DNA from: Bacillus sp. N1-1
Lineage (GTDB): Bacteria > Bacillota > Bacilli > Bacillales > Guptibacillaceae
Direction of reading: 5' to 3'
Length of the DNA stretch: 64,000 nucleotides
Assembly (NCBI RefSeq): GCF_009818105.1
Contig: NZ_CP046564.1
Coordinates: 3,224,001 to 3,288,000, forward strand
The translations under genes were made by a program, and so were the position numbers. Of the stretch, positions 1-8,124 are shown piece after piece. How positions within the stretch are numbered: the stretch's first letter is position 1; every line of letters starts with the position of its first letter. The notes under the pieces are model-generated. The model was not told where the DNA came from and did not search any database. It saw only the letters and a list, made by a program, of their open reading frames with translations.

Positions 1-393
1 ATCACCTGCACCAATTGAATCAATTTCACTTTCTGACATTGTGCCTTCACGCGCTTCAAGAGCAACGTTTACACCTGCTGCTATATCGGCAGACTGCTCA
101 TCAATAGATGAAAGCACCGCACATGTTTCAGCATCAAATCCGTATTTTGCACGTGTATAACCGATTGTTTGAATCGTTTCACGAACGACTTTTGGAATAT
201 CCACATAGTGCGAAGTTGTAATTTCACCGGAAACTAATACAAGCCCAGTTGTTACTGTAGTTTCACAGGCAACGCGCGCATTTGGGTCATGCGCAAGAAT
301 ATCATCCAGAATGGCATCGGAAATCTGATCTGAAATTTTATCAGGATGCCCTTCTGTTACTGACTCAGAAGTAAACAAACGACGATTACTCAC
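1..393 (-). CDS. metK: S-adenosylmethionine synthetase, N-terminal part (cut by window edge)
   Basis: The first 131 codons of SAM synthetase, which makes S-adenosylmethionine from methionine and ATP in the cytosol. The protein begins [20 protein letters not shown], and GHPDK at residues 15-19 is the family's N-terminal ATP-site motif. The start is GTG at 393, set by an AAGGAGGT ribosome binding site at 400-407 with 6 bases of spacing; the overlapping TTG is closed by a stop. The gene runs off the left edge, so about two thirds is missing here. It lies behind a SAM-I riboswitch with a terminator (544-713), so its own product should switch it off. Identification is very secure. Confidence 0.97.
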   Translation of the reverse strand, partial: MSNRRLFTSESVTEGHPDKISDQISDAILDDILAHDPNARVACETTVTTGLVLVSGEITTSHYVDIPKVVRETIQTIGYTRAKYGFDAETCAVLSSIDEQSADIAAGVNVALEAREGTMSESEIDSIGAGD

Positions 394-543
394 TCAAGTA
401 CCTCCTTAAGGATTGGATCCTATCTAGTTATAGTGTAATGGATACGGTACTCATTTCCCTATTATCCTGTGCCGAAACGAGAGAACGAATTCAAAATCTT
501 ATCGTCTTACCTTTTTTTATAGTGTCATCAACCTCAACGACAT

Positions 544-583
544 TAAAAAAGCCCTTTCCTTCTATTTAGAGGGAAAAGGAGCT
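544..583 (-). terminator. Riboswitch expression platform terminator (metK)
   Basis: Read on the minus strand, an AGCTCCTTTTCCCTC / GAAGGAAAGGGCT stem is followed by seven T residues. It sits just after the SAM aptamer and before metK, as in transcription-attenuating S-box leaders. Confidence 0.88.
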
Positions 584-597
584 GGTATCTCATGCCT

Positions 598-715
598 TTC
601 GCCTCTTATCTTCCAAGACTATTGTCTTGCAGGTTAGCACCTTAATCCTGTTGTATAGGAGTTGGTTGCTGAGCTTCATCGGGCCTGTCCCTCCGCCTGC
701 TCGGGATAAGAGTAT
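598..715 (-). promoter_or_regulatory. SAM-I (S-box) riboswitch aptamer
   Basis: On the minus strand the P1 arms CTCTTATCCCGAG (near 712) and GGAAGATAAGAG (near 600) enclose the S-box core: GAGGGAC near 680-690, GATGAAGCTCAGCAACC near 665-680, AAGGTGCTAA near 640. A terminator follows and metK is the next gene. S-box aptamers bind SAM and stop transcription early when it is abundant, giving feedback on SAM synthetase. Confidence 0.95.
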
Positions 716-728
716 CCATTCTCGACAT

Positions 729-757
729 ATAATAACGTAGATAAAAGGAAGTGTCAA
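729..757 (-). promoter_or_regulatory. SigA-type promoter of the metK riboswitch leader
   Basis: On the minus strand TTGACA (757-752) and TATTAT (734-729) are separated by 17 bases, placing the start of transcription just upstream of the aptamer. The -35 box ends only 4 bases from the first 119-bp repeat (starts 762). Confidence 0.85.
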
Positions 758-761
758 TAAC

Positions 762-880
762 GAAAAGCGGAAGCGCCCGTTTAGCCTCGACAAGCGCTGG
801 AGCCCCATAAAAAGAACACGGTCTTTGTGTTCATTTTATGGGGTGAAGCGATCGAGAGGCTGGGCGCTGCAGCTAGACAC
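762..880. repeat. 119-bp stem-loop repeat, copy 1 (tandem)
   Basis: The unit starts GAAAAGCGGA and ends GCAGCTAGACAC. Nested complementary arms fold it into one long hairpin: AGCGCCC (772-778) with GGGCGCT (862-868), GCCTCGA (784-790) with TCGAGAGGC (852-860), CCCCATAAAA (803-812) with TTTTATGGGG (834-843), and GAACAC (814-819) with GTGTTC (827-832). Copy 2 follows directly with the same length. It is non-coding and resembles dispersed intergenic hairpin repeats I recall from other Bacillaceae genomes. Confidence 0.85.
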
Positions 881-999
881 GAAAAGCGGAGTGGGCCTGC
901 TTAAATCCGGAGGATGTTGGAGCCCATGAGATTGAGACGCTTTTTGTCTCATTCGATTTGGCGAAACAGCCGGAGGATTTGGCCCGCGCAGCTAGACAC
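881..999. repeat. 119-bp stem-loop repeat, copy 2 (tandem)
   Basis: Same length and same terminal blocks as copy 1 (GAAAAGCGGA ... GCAGCTAGACAC) but a different interior. The stems are kept by paired changes: GTGGGCC (891-897) with GGCCCGC (981-987), AAATCC (903-908) with GGATTT (975-980), TGAGAC (933-938) with GTCTCA (946-951). This covariation argues that the folded form is what is conserved. Confidence 0.85.
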
Positions 1000-1088
1000 G
1001 AAAAGCGGAGACGAGCGGTTAGAAACCGAGATATTGGAACTCCTGAATCGGAACCCTGACTCGAAAGAACTGGATTATTCATTCATTA
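1000..1088. repeat. 119-bp repeat, copy 3 (3' part lost)
   Basis: Begins GAAAAGCGGAGACGAGCG directly after copy 2. Its first ~48 bases closely match the copy at 24044, but no right-hand GCAGCTAGACAC block follows, so the unit is truncated or decayed. Confidence 0.7.
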
Positions 1089-1090
1089 CT

Positions 1091-1127
1091 ATCACAATAA
1101 AAAAAGCCTTCTTATATTAAAGAAGGT
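1091..1127 (-). terminator. Orphan minus-strand terminator-like hairpin
   Basis: On the minus strand CCTTCTTTAATATAAGAAGG is followed by CTTTTTTTATTG. No leftward gene lies between pckA (rightward) and the metK leader, so it has no obvious client. It may protect the metK leader from antisense transcription or be a remnant. Confidence 0.6.
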
Positions 1128-1193
1128 ACCCGTCAAACTAACCAAATCGTTATTCGCTCTTTTTTCACTCTTCAAGCAAAAAATACATAGATT

Positions 1194-1225
1194 AGTATAG
1201 AATAATCACGCAAATGTGTTATACT
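1194..1225 (+). promoter_or_regulatory. pckA promoter region with CcpN-type operators
   Basis: TGTGTTATACT at 1215-1225 fits the published CcpN operator consensus TRTGHYATAYW at every position and overlaps a -10 box TATACT (1220-1225). A second inverted match, AGTATAGAATA at 1194-1204, fits 10 of 11 positions. In Bacillus subtilis CcpN represses pckA and gapB during glycolytic growth. No good -35 box is visible. Confidence 0.7.
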
Positions 1226-1282
1226 ATTTTTGAGTTAAACGAGTCAGTCAACGAAATCTTTAATAAAGGATGGGTTTAACGT

Positions 1283-2866
1283 ATGAAAACAGCTTCCTTC
1301 TCCTCACCGTTATTGGATGCTATCTTAAATAAGAACAATCCACATGTAAATTTATCAGTTTCTGAACTGGTTGAACATTCCTTATTTAAAAACGAAGGGA
1401 CACTCTCTTCAACGGGCGCTCTTCGAGTTGAAACCGGAAAATATACCGGTCGTTCTCCCGGGGACAAGTTTATTGTAAACGAAGACTCTGTAAAGAACAA
1501 AGTAAATTGGGAAACAAATCAACCGATTTCCGAAAAAAGTTTTGAAAACCTTTACACGAAAGTACTGAACTATCTTGGTGAGAAAAAGGATCTTTATGTA
1601 TTTAAAGGATTTGCTGGTGCTGACCAGTCATCAAGACTACCCATCCAGGTTATTAACGAATACGCCTGGCATAACCTTTTTACCCACCAACTTTTTATAC
1701 GTCCAAATGAATCAGAGCTTCAAGATCATGAAGCAGGATTCACTGTTATTTCTGCTCCTGGTTTTCAAGCAGACCCTGACGTTGACGGCACAAATTCCGA
1801 AACATTCATTATTATTTCCTTCGAAAAGCGCACCGTTTTAATTGGCGGTACAGAATATGCGGGCGAAATCAAAAAGTCAATTTTCACCGTAATGAACTAC
1901 TTATTACCTGAGAGTAATATTCTTTCCATGCACTGCTCTGCAAACGTTGGTAAAGAAGGCGATGTTGCTCTATTTTTCGGTTTATCTGGAACAGGTAAAA
2001 CGACGCTTTCTGCTGACGCTCACCGTTCGCTTATAGGTGATGATGAACATGGCTGGTCCATGAACGGCGTCTTTAACATTGAAGGCGGTTGCTACGCTAA
2101 ATGCATCAACTTATCAAGAGAAAAAGAACCTGAAATATGGGATGCAATCCGTTTTGGAACAGTTCTTGAGAACGTCATTATGGATACCGATTCACGTAAG
2201 CCTGATTACGATAACACGAGTCTAACTGAAAATACTCGAGCTGCTTATCCAATCGATGCCATTCCTAATATCGCTATTCCTAGCGTAGCCGGTCATCCTA
2301 ATACGATTATTTTCTTAACCGCTGATGCCTTTGGAGTCCTTCCCCCCATCAGTAAGCTTACGAAAGAACAAGCGATGTTCCATTTTCTTTCTGGCTATAC
2401 AAGTAAACTAGCCGGAACCGAAAGAGGCGTAACTTCACCTGAAGCTACTTTCTCTACTTGCTTCGGCGCCCCGTTCTTACCATTACCTGCTCACCGCTAT
2501 GCCGAAATGCTTGGTGAGAAAATCATGGAACACGATGTTCAAGTTTTCCTTGTGAACACAGGTTGGTCTGGTGGCGGATATGGTGTTGGAAAGCGAATGA
2601 AGCTATCCTACACAAGAGCTATGATTCAAGCTGCTTTGAACGGAGAGCTTGATCGTATTGAAACAATAACAGATCCCATTTTTGGATTGCATATCCCTTC
2701 TCACTGTCCTGGCGTACCTGCAGATGTGCTGCAACCAAAACAAACATGGGAAAACAAAGAAAACTATGACGTAAAAGCAAAAGAACTTGCTACTCAATTT
2801 GTTAAGAATTTTGATAAATTTTCAAACGTAGCTGAAGAGATCAAAAAAGCTGGGCCTAACGTTTAA
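1283..2866 (+). CDS. pckA: Phosphoenolpyruvate carboxykinase (ATP)
   Basis: Catalyses oxaloacetate + ATP to phosphoenolpyruvate + CO2 + ADP, the first committed step of gluconeogenesis, in the cytosol. The 527-residue length is normal for the ATP-type enzyme. Visible motifs are the P-loop GLSGTGKTT near residues 233-241, the LIGDDEHGW metal/ATP segment near 250-258, and [12 protein letters not shown] in the C-terminal half. ATG at 1283 follows AAAGGATGGG. The divergent metK neighbour is the usual Bacillus arrangement. CcpN-type operators overlap its promoter, and it ends in a terminator at 2874-2905. Identification is secure. Confidence 0.97.
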   Translation: MKTASFSSPLLDAILNKNNPHVNLSVSELVEHSLFKNEGTLSSTGALRVETGKYTGRSPGDKFIVNEDSVKNKVNWETNQPISEKSFENLYTKVLNYLGEKKDLYVFKGFAGADQSSRLPIQVINEYAWHNLFTHQLFIRPNESELQDHEAGFTVISAPGFQADPDVDGTNSETFIIISFEKRTVLIGGTEYAGEIKKSIFTVMNYLLPESNILSMHCSANVGKEGDVALFFGLSGTGKTTLSADAHRSLIGDDEHGWSMNGVFNIEGGCYAKCINLSREKEPEIWDAIRFGTVLENVIMDTDSRKPDYDNTSLTENTRAAYPIDAIPNIAIPSVAGHPNTIIFLTADAFGVLPPISKLTKEQAMFHFLSGYTSKLAGTERGVTSPEATFSTCFGAPFLPLPAHRYAEMLGEKIMEHDVQVFLVNTGWSGGGYGVGKRMKLSYTRAMIQAALNGELDRIETITDPIFGLHIPSHCPGVPADVLQPKQTWENKENYDVKAKELATQFVKNFDKFSNVAEEIKKAGPNV

Positions 2867-2873
2867 AACCTTT

Positions 2874-2905
2874 CAAAAAGCACCTAGAATGGTGCTTTTT
2901 GTTTT
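2874..2905 (+). terminator. pckA terminator
   Basis: AAAAGCACC-TAGAAT-GGTGCTTTTT hairpin with a T-rich tail directly after pckA. Confidence 0.88.
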
Positions 2906-3100
2906 GTAGAACCGCTTCTTTTAGACAAATATCCTCGAAACGAACAAACTCTAAAAAGCTCTTACCGCTAACCAACTAAAAGGAAACCTCCCCATAGCAT
3001 CATCCTTTTTTATCTGCCAAACACAAAATGTTACGAAATTCATAGGCTATAGTATCTTAAACATGAGCCTATCTCATGTGACAACTGTGGGGGCTAAATA

Positions 3101-4096
3101 ATGATAAAAAGTTGGATATTTAAAAGCAGTATTTTTATAGGTGTATTTCTTCTTATTCTTTCAGCATGTGGTACGAATAATGGAAATGACCAGGTGCGCG
3201 TAGCTGAGGTAACACGTTCTATTTTCTATGCACCACAATATGTGGCTCTCTCTGAAGGAATATTTGAAAAGCATGGAATTGATGTCGAGTTAACCACCAC
3301 TTGGGGTGGCGACAAAACAATGACCACTTTGCTTTCAAATGGAGCAGATATCGCCTTAGTCGGTTCTGAGACATCAATTTACGTTTATGCGCAAGGCACA
3401 GATGATCCCGTCATTAATTTTGCTCAGCTCACACAAACAGATGGAACGTTTCTTGTATCAAGAGAAAAAGTCGATCATTTTACATGGGAAGATTTGAAAG
3501 GAAACACTTTTCTTGGGCAGCGTAAAGGCGGGATGCCACAAATGGCAGGGGAATATGTTCTGAAACAAAAAGGCATTGATCCACAAAATGATTTAAACCT
3601 TATCCAAAATATTGATTTTGCAAATATCTCAAGTGCGTTTGCATCGGGTACTGGAGATTATGTTCAACTTTTCGAACCGACCGCGAGTGTTTTTGAAGAA
3701 CAAGGTGTCGGCTATATCGTGGCCTCGTTCGGTAAAGAATCAGGAAAGATTCCATACACAAGCTATATGGCAAAAGACAGTTATTTAACTAAAAATGCGG
3801 ATGTAGCAGAACGATTTACAGCAGCACTATATGAAGCACAATTATGGGTAGATACCCACTCTTCTGAAGAAATAGCTAAATCAATTGAGCCATTTTTTCA
3901 GGACACTGATCTGGAGCTGATTACAACGGTAGTTGATCGTTATAAGAGCCAACATTCATTCGCTACAAATCCCACTCTTGATCAGGAAGAATGGAATAAC
4001 CTACAAAATATTATGGATGAAGCTGGCGAACTTCCAAAACGTGTTGATTATAGCAAACTAGTGGATAACAGCTATGCAGAAGAAGCACAACAATAG
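3101..4096 (+). CDS. ytlA: ABC transporter substrate-binding lipoprotein (NMT1/SsuA-like)
   Basis: A 331-residue extracytoplasmic solute-binding protein. A signal peptide with lipobox LSAC makes Cys23 the lipidated residue. The mature part has the type II periplasmic-binding pattern of NMT1/THI5-like and nitrate/sulfonate/taurine proteins (ends ...FYAPQYVALSEGIF EKHGIDVEL near residues 40-60). It is the first gene of a three-gene importer with the ATPase 8 bases downstream. The B. subtilis counterpart is the ytl cluster, also near metK/pckA. The substrate cannot be told: no THI-element, T-box or S-box lies upstream. Sulfonates, pyrimidine-type thiamine precursors or other small organics are possible. 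Confidence 0.85.
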   Translation: MIKSWIFKSSIFIGVFLLILSACGTNNGNDQVRVAEVTRSIFYAPQYVALSEGIFEKHGIDVELTTTWGGDKTMTTLLSNGADIALVGSETSIYVYAQGTDDPVINFAQLTQTDGTFLVSREKVDHFTWEDLKGNTFLGQRKGGMPQMAGEYVLKQKGIDPQNDLNLIQNIDFANISSAFASGTGDYVQLFEPTASVFEEQGVGYIVASFGKESGKIPYTSYMAKDSYLTKNADVAERFTAALYEAQLWVDTHSSEEIAKSIEPFFQDTDLELITTVVDRYKSQHSFATNPTLDQEEWNNLQNIMDEAGELPKRVDYSKLVDNSYAEEAQQ

Positions 4097-4104
4097 GAGG
4101 AAAT

Positions 4105-4884
4105 ATGATGTCTTTCCTTCAACTGAATGCCATCTCACATGTTTATTTAACGGAGAGTGCAGCAAAGGAAGCCCTATCTGATCTTTCGTTTTCCATTGCG
4201 GAAGGTGAATTCGTATCGCTGCTCGGTCCCAGTGGTTGTGGAAAATCCACATTGTTATCAATTATCTCAGGGCTGTTACAGCCAACTGAAGGAAGCGTCT
4301 CTCTTCAGAACAAGGTGATTCAATCACCGGGTGAGCGAATGGGCTATATGCTTCAACAAGACTACTTGTTCCCCTGGAAGACCATTGAAGACAATTGTTA
4401 TATCGGGTTAAAGCTCTTAAACAAATTAACTCCGGAGAAAAAAGAAATCACACTTGCATTACTTGACAGTATGGGGCTTTCGGACGTTCGTCACGCCTAT
4501 CCTGATCAGCTTTCTGGGGGTATGAGACAGCGTGTTGCGCTCGTTCGAACGCTTGCCACTGATCCAGATCTTCTTTTATTAGATGAACCTTTCTCAGCTC
4601 TTGATTATCAAACAAAACTAAAGCTTGAAGACCTTGTCTTCCAAACGTTAAAAGCACATCAGAAAACAGCTATACTCGTTACGCATGATATCGGAGAAGC
4701 GATAGCGATGTCAGACCGAATCATTCTTTTATCACCGCGACCAGGTAAAATCGCAAAGATCTTTCAAGTTCCATCCCAACTTCAAACATTGCTGCCTTTT
4801 GAAGCTAGAAATGACCCAGATTTTCCCGCAAACTTCCAAATGATATGGAAGGAGCTTGATTCTCTTGAACAATCTCCAACTTGA
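4105..4884 (+). CDS. ytlC: ABC transporter ATP-binding protein (SsuB/TauB-like)
   Basis: The 259-residue ATPase of the same importer. Walker [10 protein letters not shown] at residues 41-49, signature LSGGMRQR near 135-142, Walker B LLLLDEP near 156-162, and the switch His in LVTHD. An AGGAGG site ends at 4101, giving ATG 4105 or the adjacent ATG 4108. Its 3' end overlaps the permease gene, so the three genes are one transcription unit with translational coupling. The family is that of nitrate/sulfonate/taurine importers. Confidence 0.9.
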   Translation: MMSFLQLNAISHVYLTESAAKEALSDLSFSIAEGEFVSLLGPSGCGKSTLLSIISGLLQPTEGSVSLQNKVIQSPGERMGYMLQQDYLFPWKTIEDNCYIGLKLLNKLTPEKKEITLALLDSMGLSDVRHAYPDQLSGGMRQRVALVRTLATDPDLLLLDEPFSALDYQTKLKLEDLVFQTLKAHQKTAILVTHDIGEAIAMSDRIILLSPRPGKIAKIFQVPSQLQTLLPFEARNDPDFPANFQMIWKELDSLEQSPT

Positions 4885-5665
4885 TAAACAGCATCAGCAG
4901 TATGTAAAGAAGTTGAAAAGAGAAAAGTATGAGATAGTAACCTGGCAAATCTTTATTCTTTTAGCATTTCTCTCACTATGGGAGCTTGCAGGGCGACTTA
5001 CCTGGATTGATCCTTTATTATTTAGTTACCCAACTAAGATCGGTTCGCTCTTTCTCACAAAACTTTATGACGGTTCTTTGTTGCTGCATACAAGCGTAAC
5101 CCTGCTTGAAACCGTTGCAGGTTTTATGATCGGTACATTACTTGGCACAGCTTTCGCTGCGGTCCTTTGGTGGTCCCGGAAAGCGTCAAAAATTTCCGAT
5201 CCTTATCTGGTCGTATTAAATTCAATGCCCAAAGTAGCACTTGGCCCGATTATCATCGTGGCACTCGGACCAGGCTACCTTTCAATCATTACAATGGGAG
5301 CATCTATTTCAATCATCATCACAACACTTGTGATCTATCACGCTTTTCATACGGTGGAGCCAAATTATATTAAAGTGATTCGTTCCTTTGGCGGAAATAA
5401 GAAGCAGATCTTTCGTGAGGTTATCCTCCCCGCTTCTTTTCCAGCTATCATCTCGACACTTAAAGTAAATGTAGGGTTGTCTTGGGTAGGGGTCATTGTT
5501 GGAGAATTTCTTGTTTCGAAACAAGGACTCGGTTACATGATCATCTATGGTTTTCAAGTGTTTAATTTCACACTCGTTTTACTAAGCTTATTTATGATTG
5601 CGATTCTTTCGTCCATTATGTATCTTGGCGTTGAATGGCTTGAGCGGAAATTAATCAAACATTAG
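4856..5665 (+). CDS. ytlD: ABC transporter permease (SsuC/TauC-like)
   Basis: A membrane permease of up to 269 residues with about six membrane segments and the cytoplasmic EAA-type loop ([21 protein letters not shown]) that docks on the ATPase. The start is non-ATG. TTG at 4856 is only one base from the GGAAGGAG site at 4847-4854, whereas in-frame TTG at 4865 has 10 bases of spacing and is more likely. Overlap with ytlC indicates coupling. It completes the importer with ytlA and ytlC; a terminator follows at once. Confidence 0.88.
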   Translation: MILLNNLQLDKQHQQYVKKLKREKYEIVTWQIFILLAFLSLWELAGRLTWIDPLLFSYPTKIGSLFLTKLYDGSLLLHTSVTLLETVAGFMIGTLLGTAFAAVLWWSRKASKISDPYLVVLNSMPKVALGPIIIVALGPGYLSIITMGASISIIITTLVIYHAFHTVEPNYIKVIRSFGGNKKQIFREVILPASFPAIISTLKVNVGLSWVGVIVGEFLVSKQGLGYMIIYGFQVFNFTLVLLSLFMIAILSSIMYLGVEWLERKLIKH

Positions 5666-5690
5666 CTCCTTTTTTAGGGGGCTTTTTTTG
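5662..5690 (+). terminator. ytlACD terminator
   Basis: AGCTCC-TTTTTTA-GGGGGCT hairpin followed by a run of seven T residues right after the permease stop codon. Confidence 0.85.
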
Positions 5691-5843
5691 TTGCAAGTGG
5701 GCAAACTAGTTAGCCAGAGGTTACAAACGTGATCTATCCCTACACGTCTTACCGCTGGCAAAATGATTGCTATAGACCCACCCAAATGCCATCTGCTAGC
5801 ATATAGAAGAACATATTTCTAATTTAAAAGACAGGTGAAGAAA

Positions 5844-6698
5844 ATGAATGCTCTGAAAGGCGTATGGCTTAGCATTGCAGCATACCTACTACTTTCAATC
5901 ATAAAATTAGGTGCTGGATACCTTTTAGGTTCCGAAGCTCTGTTGGCAGATGGTTGGAACAATGCATCGGACATTGTAGCATCAGTTGCCGTCTTAATTG
6001 GAATGAGGATTTCTCTCAAACCACCAGATCTTAATCATCCATATGGACATTCTCGAGCAGAAACGGTCTCTTCCCTATTTGCCTCTTTCGTGATGTTTGC
6101 AATTGGAATTCAGGTCCTCTTCCATACAGCGACCATTTTAATAAACGGAACCGTTTCATCTCCACCATTAACATCCGCATGGGTCGCTCTTCTCGGTATG
6201 CTTGTTATGGGAAGTGTCTACCTTTTTAATTCCAGACTCGCTAAAAAAACAGGCAGTCATGGACTAATGGCTGCAGCAAAAGACAACTTATCAGACGCAC
6301 TTGTAAGTCTTGGAGCCTTTGTTGGAATTATCGGCGCTCAATTTAACATGCACTGGTTGGATCCTTTAACAGGCTTTATCGTAGGCCTTATCATCTGTAA
6401 GACCGCTTACGATATTTTTAAGGATTCTTCTCTTATGCTTACTGATGGGTTTGATAAAGAGAAACTAAATGATATCGAAGCAACGATTCAAGAGATTGAA
6501 GGCGTTGAAACGCTTGTAGATATTAAAGCGAGGATGGCTGGAAATAAGATCATTGTTGATGCTGTAGTAGAAGTAGCTCCTTATTTAAACATTAAAGAAG
6601 GTCATAGTATTACAGATGAAATTGAAGCACAGCTCGAGAAAGAGCACGATATTCGGAATGCAACCATTCATGTGGAGCCAGGAAAAGAAACCATCTAA
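5844..6698 (+). CDS. Cation diffusion facilitator family metal efflux protein
   Basis: A 284-residue CDF transporter that exchanges a divalent metal (Mn, Zn, Fe or Co) for protons across the membrane. The N-terminal domain has about six membrane helices with the metal-site stretch ADGWNNASD near residues 34-42 and the second site near HPYGHSR. The C-terminal cytoplasmic domain (after ~residue 205) has the ferredoxin-like pattern with IHVEP. Start: ATG 5844 sits 5 bases after AGGTGA; the upstream GTG 5835 lies inside that ribosome binding site. The DGWNN form resembles the Mn-exporting YdfM/YeaB group of B. subtilis, but metal choice is inference. No metal-responsive operator was recognised. 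Confidence 0.88.
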   Translation: MNALKGVWLSIAAYLLLSIIKLGAGYLLGSEALLADGWNNASDIVASVAVLIGMRISLKPPDLNHPYGHSRAETVSSLFASFVMFAIGIQVLFHTATILINGTVSSPPLTSAWVALLGMLVMGSVYLFNSRLAKKTGSHGLMAAAKDNLSDALVSLGAFVGIIGAQFNMHWLDPLTGFIVGLIICKTAYDIFKDSSLMLTDGFDKEKLNDIEATIQEIEGVETLVDIKARMAGNKIIVDAVVEVAPYLNIKEGHSITDEIEAQLEKEHDIRNATIHVEPGKETI

Positions 6699-6705
6699 CT
6701 AATAA

Positions 6706-6742
6706 CAAAAAGTCCAGTTCAACGAGCTGGACTTTTTGTTTT
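6706..6742. terminator. Bidirectional terminator after the CDF gene
   Basis: AAAAAGTCCAG-TTCAACGAG-CTGGACTTTTTG, with T-runs on both strands between the CDF gene and the leftward Nudix gene. Confidence 0.85.
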
Positions 6743-6765
6743 AGCTACTATCGTTAAATCCTTCA

Positions 6766-7236
6766 CTACAAATAATTAAGGTGTTTTAAACTATACGTAA
6801 GGACTTGATCCTTCATCATAAAACTATAATGTTCATTTAAGTGAAGGTCTTTCGGAAGTGATTTTAGCTTGACGGGACCTTTCGTTTCCATATAATCATC
6901 TTTTTTCACGAGATGATCGATGTCAGCATAGTAGACGTTTTTAATGATCGTACCACCTTTTCCTTCTACCCGATACTGCCCTACGTACTTAAGACGCTTC
7001 ACAACGCCTCCTGTTTCTTCGTAGACTTCACGAACAGCAGCTTCTTCCGCATTTTCACCCTCTTCCACCTTGCCACCAGGAAACTCAATGCCTCTCCTTG
7101 AATGTTCCGTTAACAACCATTGATTTTCGAGGCGACAAATAACCCAAACATGCTTCGGATCTGAGGAGTACGGGTGGTCCTGGAAAGAAAATGTTACCTG
7201 ATTATGATAGTAATCTGTAAACATAAATTCGCTCAT
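6766..7236 (-). CDS. ytkD: Nudix hydrolase, YtkD-type nucleotide pyrophosphohydrolase
   Basis: A 156-residue Nudix protein. The Nudix box lies at residues 55-77 with all key residues (G55, E61, R69, E70, E73, E74, G76; REVYEETGG). Residues before it match the YtkD group, which in B. subtilis hydrolyses 8-oxo-dGTP and related nucleotides and was also reported as an RNA pyrophosphohydrolase. The length matches YtkD (158 residues) and B. subtilis ytkD also lies in the metK-pckA-ytl region, which supports orthology. It is a single gene read leftward; the bidirectional terminator at 6706-6742 serves its 3' end. Confidence 0.88.
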   Translation of the reverse strand: MSEFMFTDYYHNQVTFSFQDHPYSSDPKHVWVICRLENQWLLTEHSRRGIEFPGGKVEEGENAEEAAVREVYEETGGVVKRLKYVGQYRVEGKGGTIIKNVYYADIDHLVKKDDYMETKGPVKLKSLPKDLHLNEHYSFMMKDQVLTYSLKHLNYL

Positions 7237-7345
7237 TTGATAACCTCGTCCTTTAGTTTCTTACTTTATTGTAAAAGAGTAGCCTGTCCTTGTCCAATCC
7301 CCCTATATAAAAAGTGAAAACAAGATTCTCCATTTCTAAAATCAA

Positions 7346-7378
7346 TAATAAAACGCACGGCATTTAACCGTGCGTTCA
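7346..7378 (-). terminator. Terminator of the 7381-7917 lipoprotein gene
   Basis: On the minus strand ACGCACGG-TTAAAT-GCCGTGCGT followed by TTTATTATT, three bases past the stop codon. Confidence 0.85.
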
Positions 7379-7380
7379 TC

Positions 7381-7917
7381 TTATTTAATCTCAAAGTTCT
7401 TAATGATCCAGTGATTATTTTCATAAATAAAATCAATATCAATTGTATAAGTACCATAAAGATCCGATTGGTTTGACTGCGTTAGCTTGTATTCAAATTC
7501 ACTTATTTGCTCTAACTCATACGGCTTATCTGTATTCACCCATGGAAAGAGTTCAGTAGGAACAAGGTAAAGACCGCCTTCTCGTTCCTCAAAGTAGACA
7601 TCAGCGATTTGAGAAGAAAGCTCTTTTGACGCTACCTTCTGTAAGTGCTGCTCAACTTCCTCTATTGACTGAAACTGTTTCACTTTATAATTAGCATCGG
7701 TTTCTTGAACAATACGGTCAATAAGGTCTGTTGATAGTTGTTCGACATTGGGTTTTTCTACTGCCATTGTCTTTGCTTCAGCTTTGTTTTCAATGGAAGA
7801 CATCACCATTTGTGAATGCTCTTCCGCAACTTTTGATATTTCCGCACCGCAGCCTGAAGTGAATGTAAGGGCACCTACCAACATGGCTATACTTATGTAT
7901 TTTTTCAAGTTACTCAT
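7381..7917 (-). CDS. Putative lipoprotein of unknown function
   Basis: A 178-residue secreted lipoprotein that I do not recognise. The signal peptide ends in lipobox TSGC, so Cys23 would be lipidated. The mature part is acidic and charged: a helical region around residues 35-100, then a beta-rich C-terminus (GTYTIDIDFIYENNHWIIKN) resembling small NTF2-like or DUF-type extracytoplasmic domains. Start: ATG 7917 directly abuts AAAGG, while in-frame TTG 7908 has 8 bases of spacing and may be the true start. It is monocistronic with its own terminator. Confidence 0.75.
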   Translation of the reverse strand: MSNLKKYISIAMLVGALTFTSGCGAEISKVAEEHSQMVMSSIENKAEAKTMAVEKPNVEQLSTDLIDRIVQETDANYKVKQFQSIEEVEQHLQKVASKELSSQIADVYFEEREGGLYLVPTELFPWVNTDKPYELEQISEFEYKLTQSNQSDLYGTYTIDIDFIYENNHWIIKNFEIK

Positions 7918-8124
7918 CCTTTTAATTATTGTAGTATTTCATCGTTACTAATCACTTTCCTCATGAAGTCAAGTGTCAAACAAACTAGTCGATAATTAAG
8001 TCTTTTTTACTATGATTTCGAGAAGAAAGATGCAAATTCAATAAAATCGATTACAATAATAATACGAATAAAGATAACGAAATGTTTCGATTCTTTTAGA
8101 ATGCATTTCAGATAGGAGAATCCA

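Noticed and set aside
873..1120. Open frames on both strands across the 119-bp repeats
   Set aside because: They coincide with hairpin repeats, have no ribosome binding sites and no protein-like composition.
2906..3100. Thiamine or SAM riboswitch upstream of the ytlACD-like importer
   Set aside because: None of the conserved THI-element or S-box cores is present in the intergenic sequence.
5327..5342. Fnr-like TGTGA half-site inside the importer permease gene
   Set aside because: The second half-site does not match and the position is within coding sequence.
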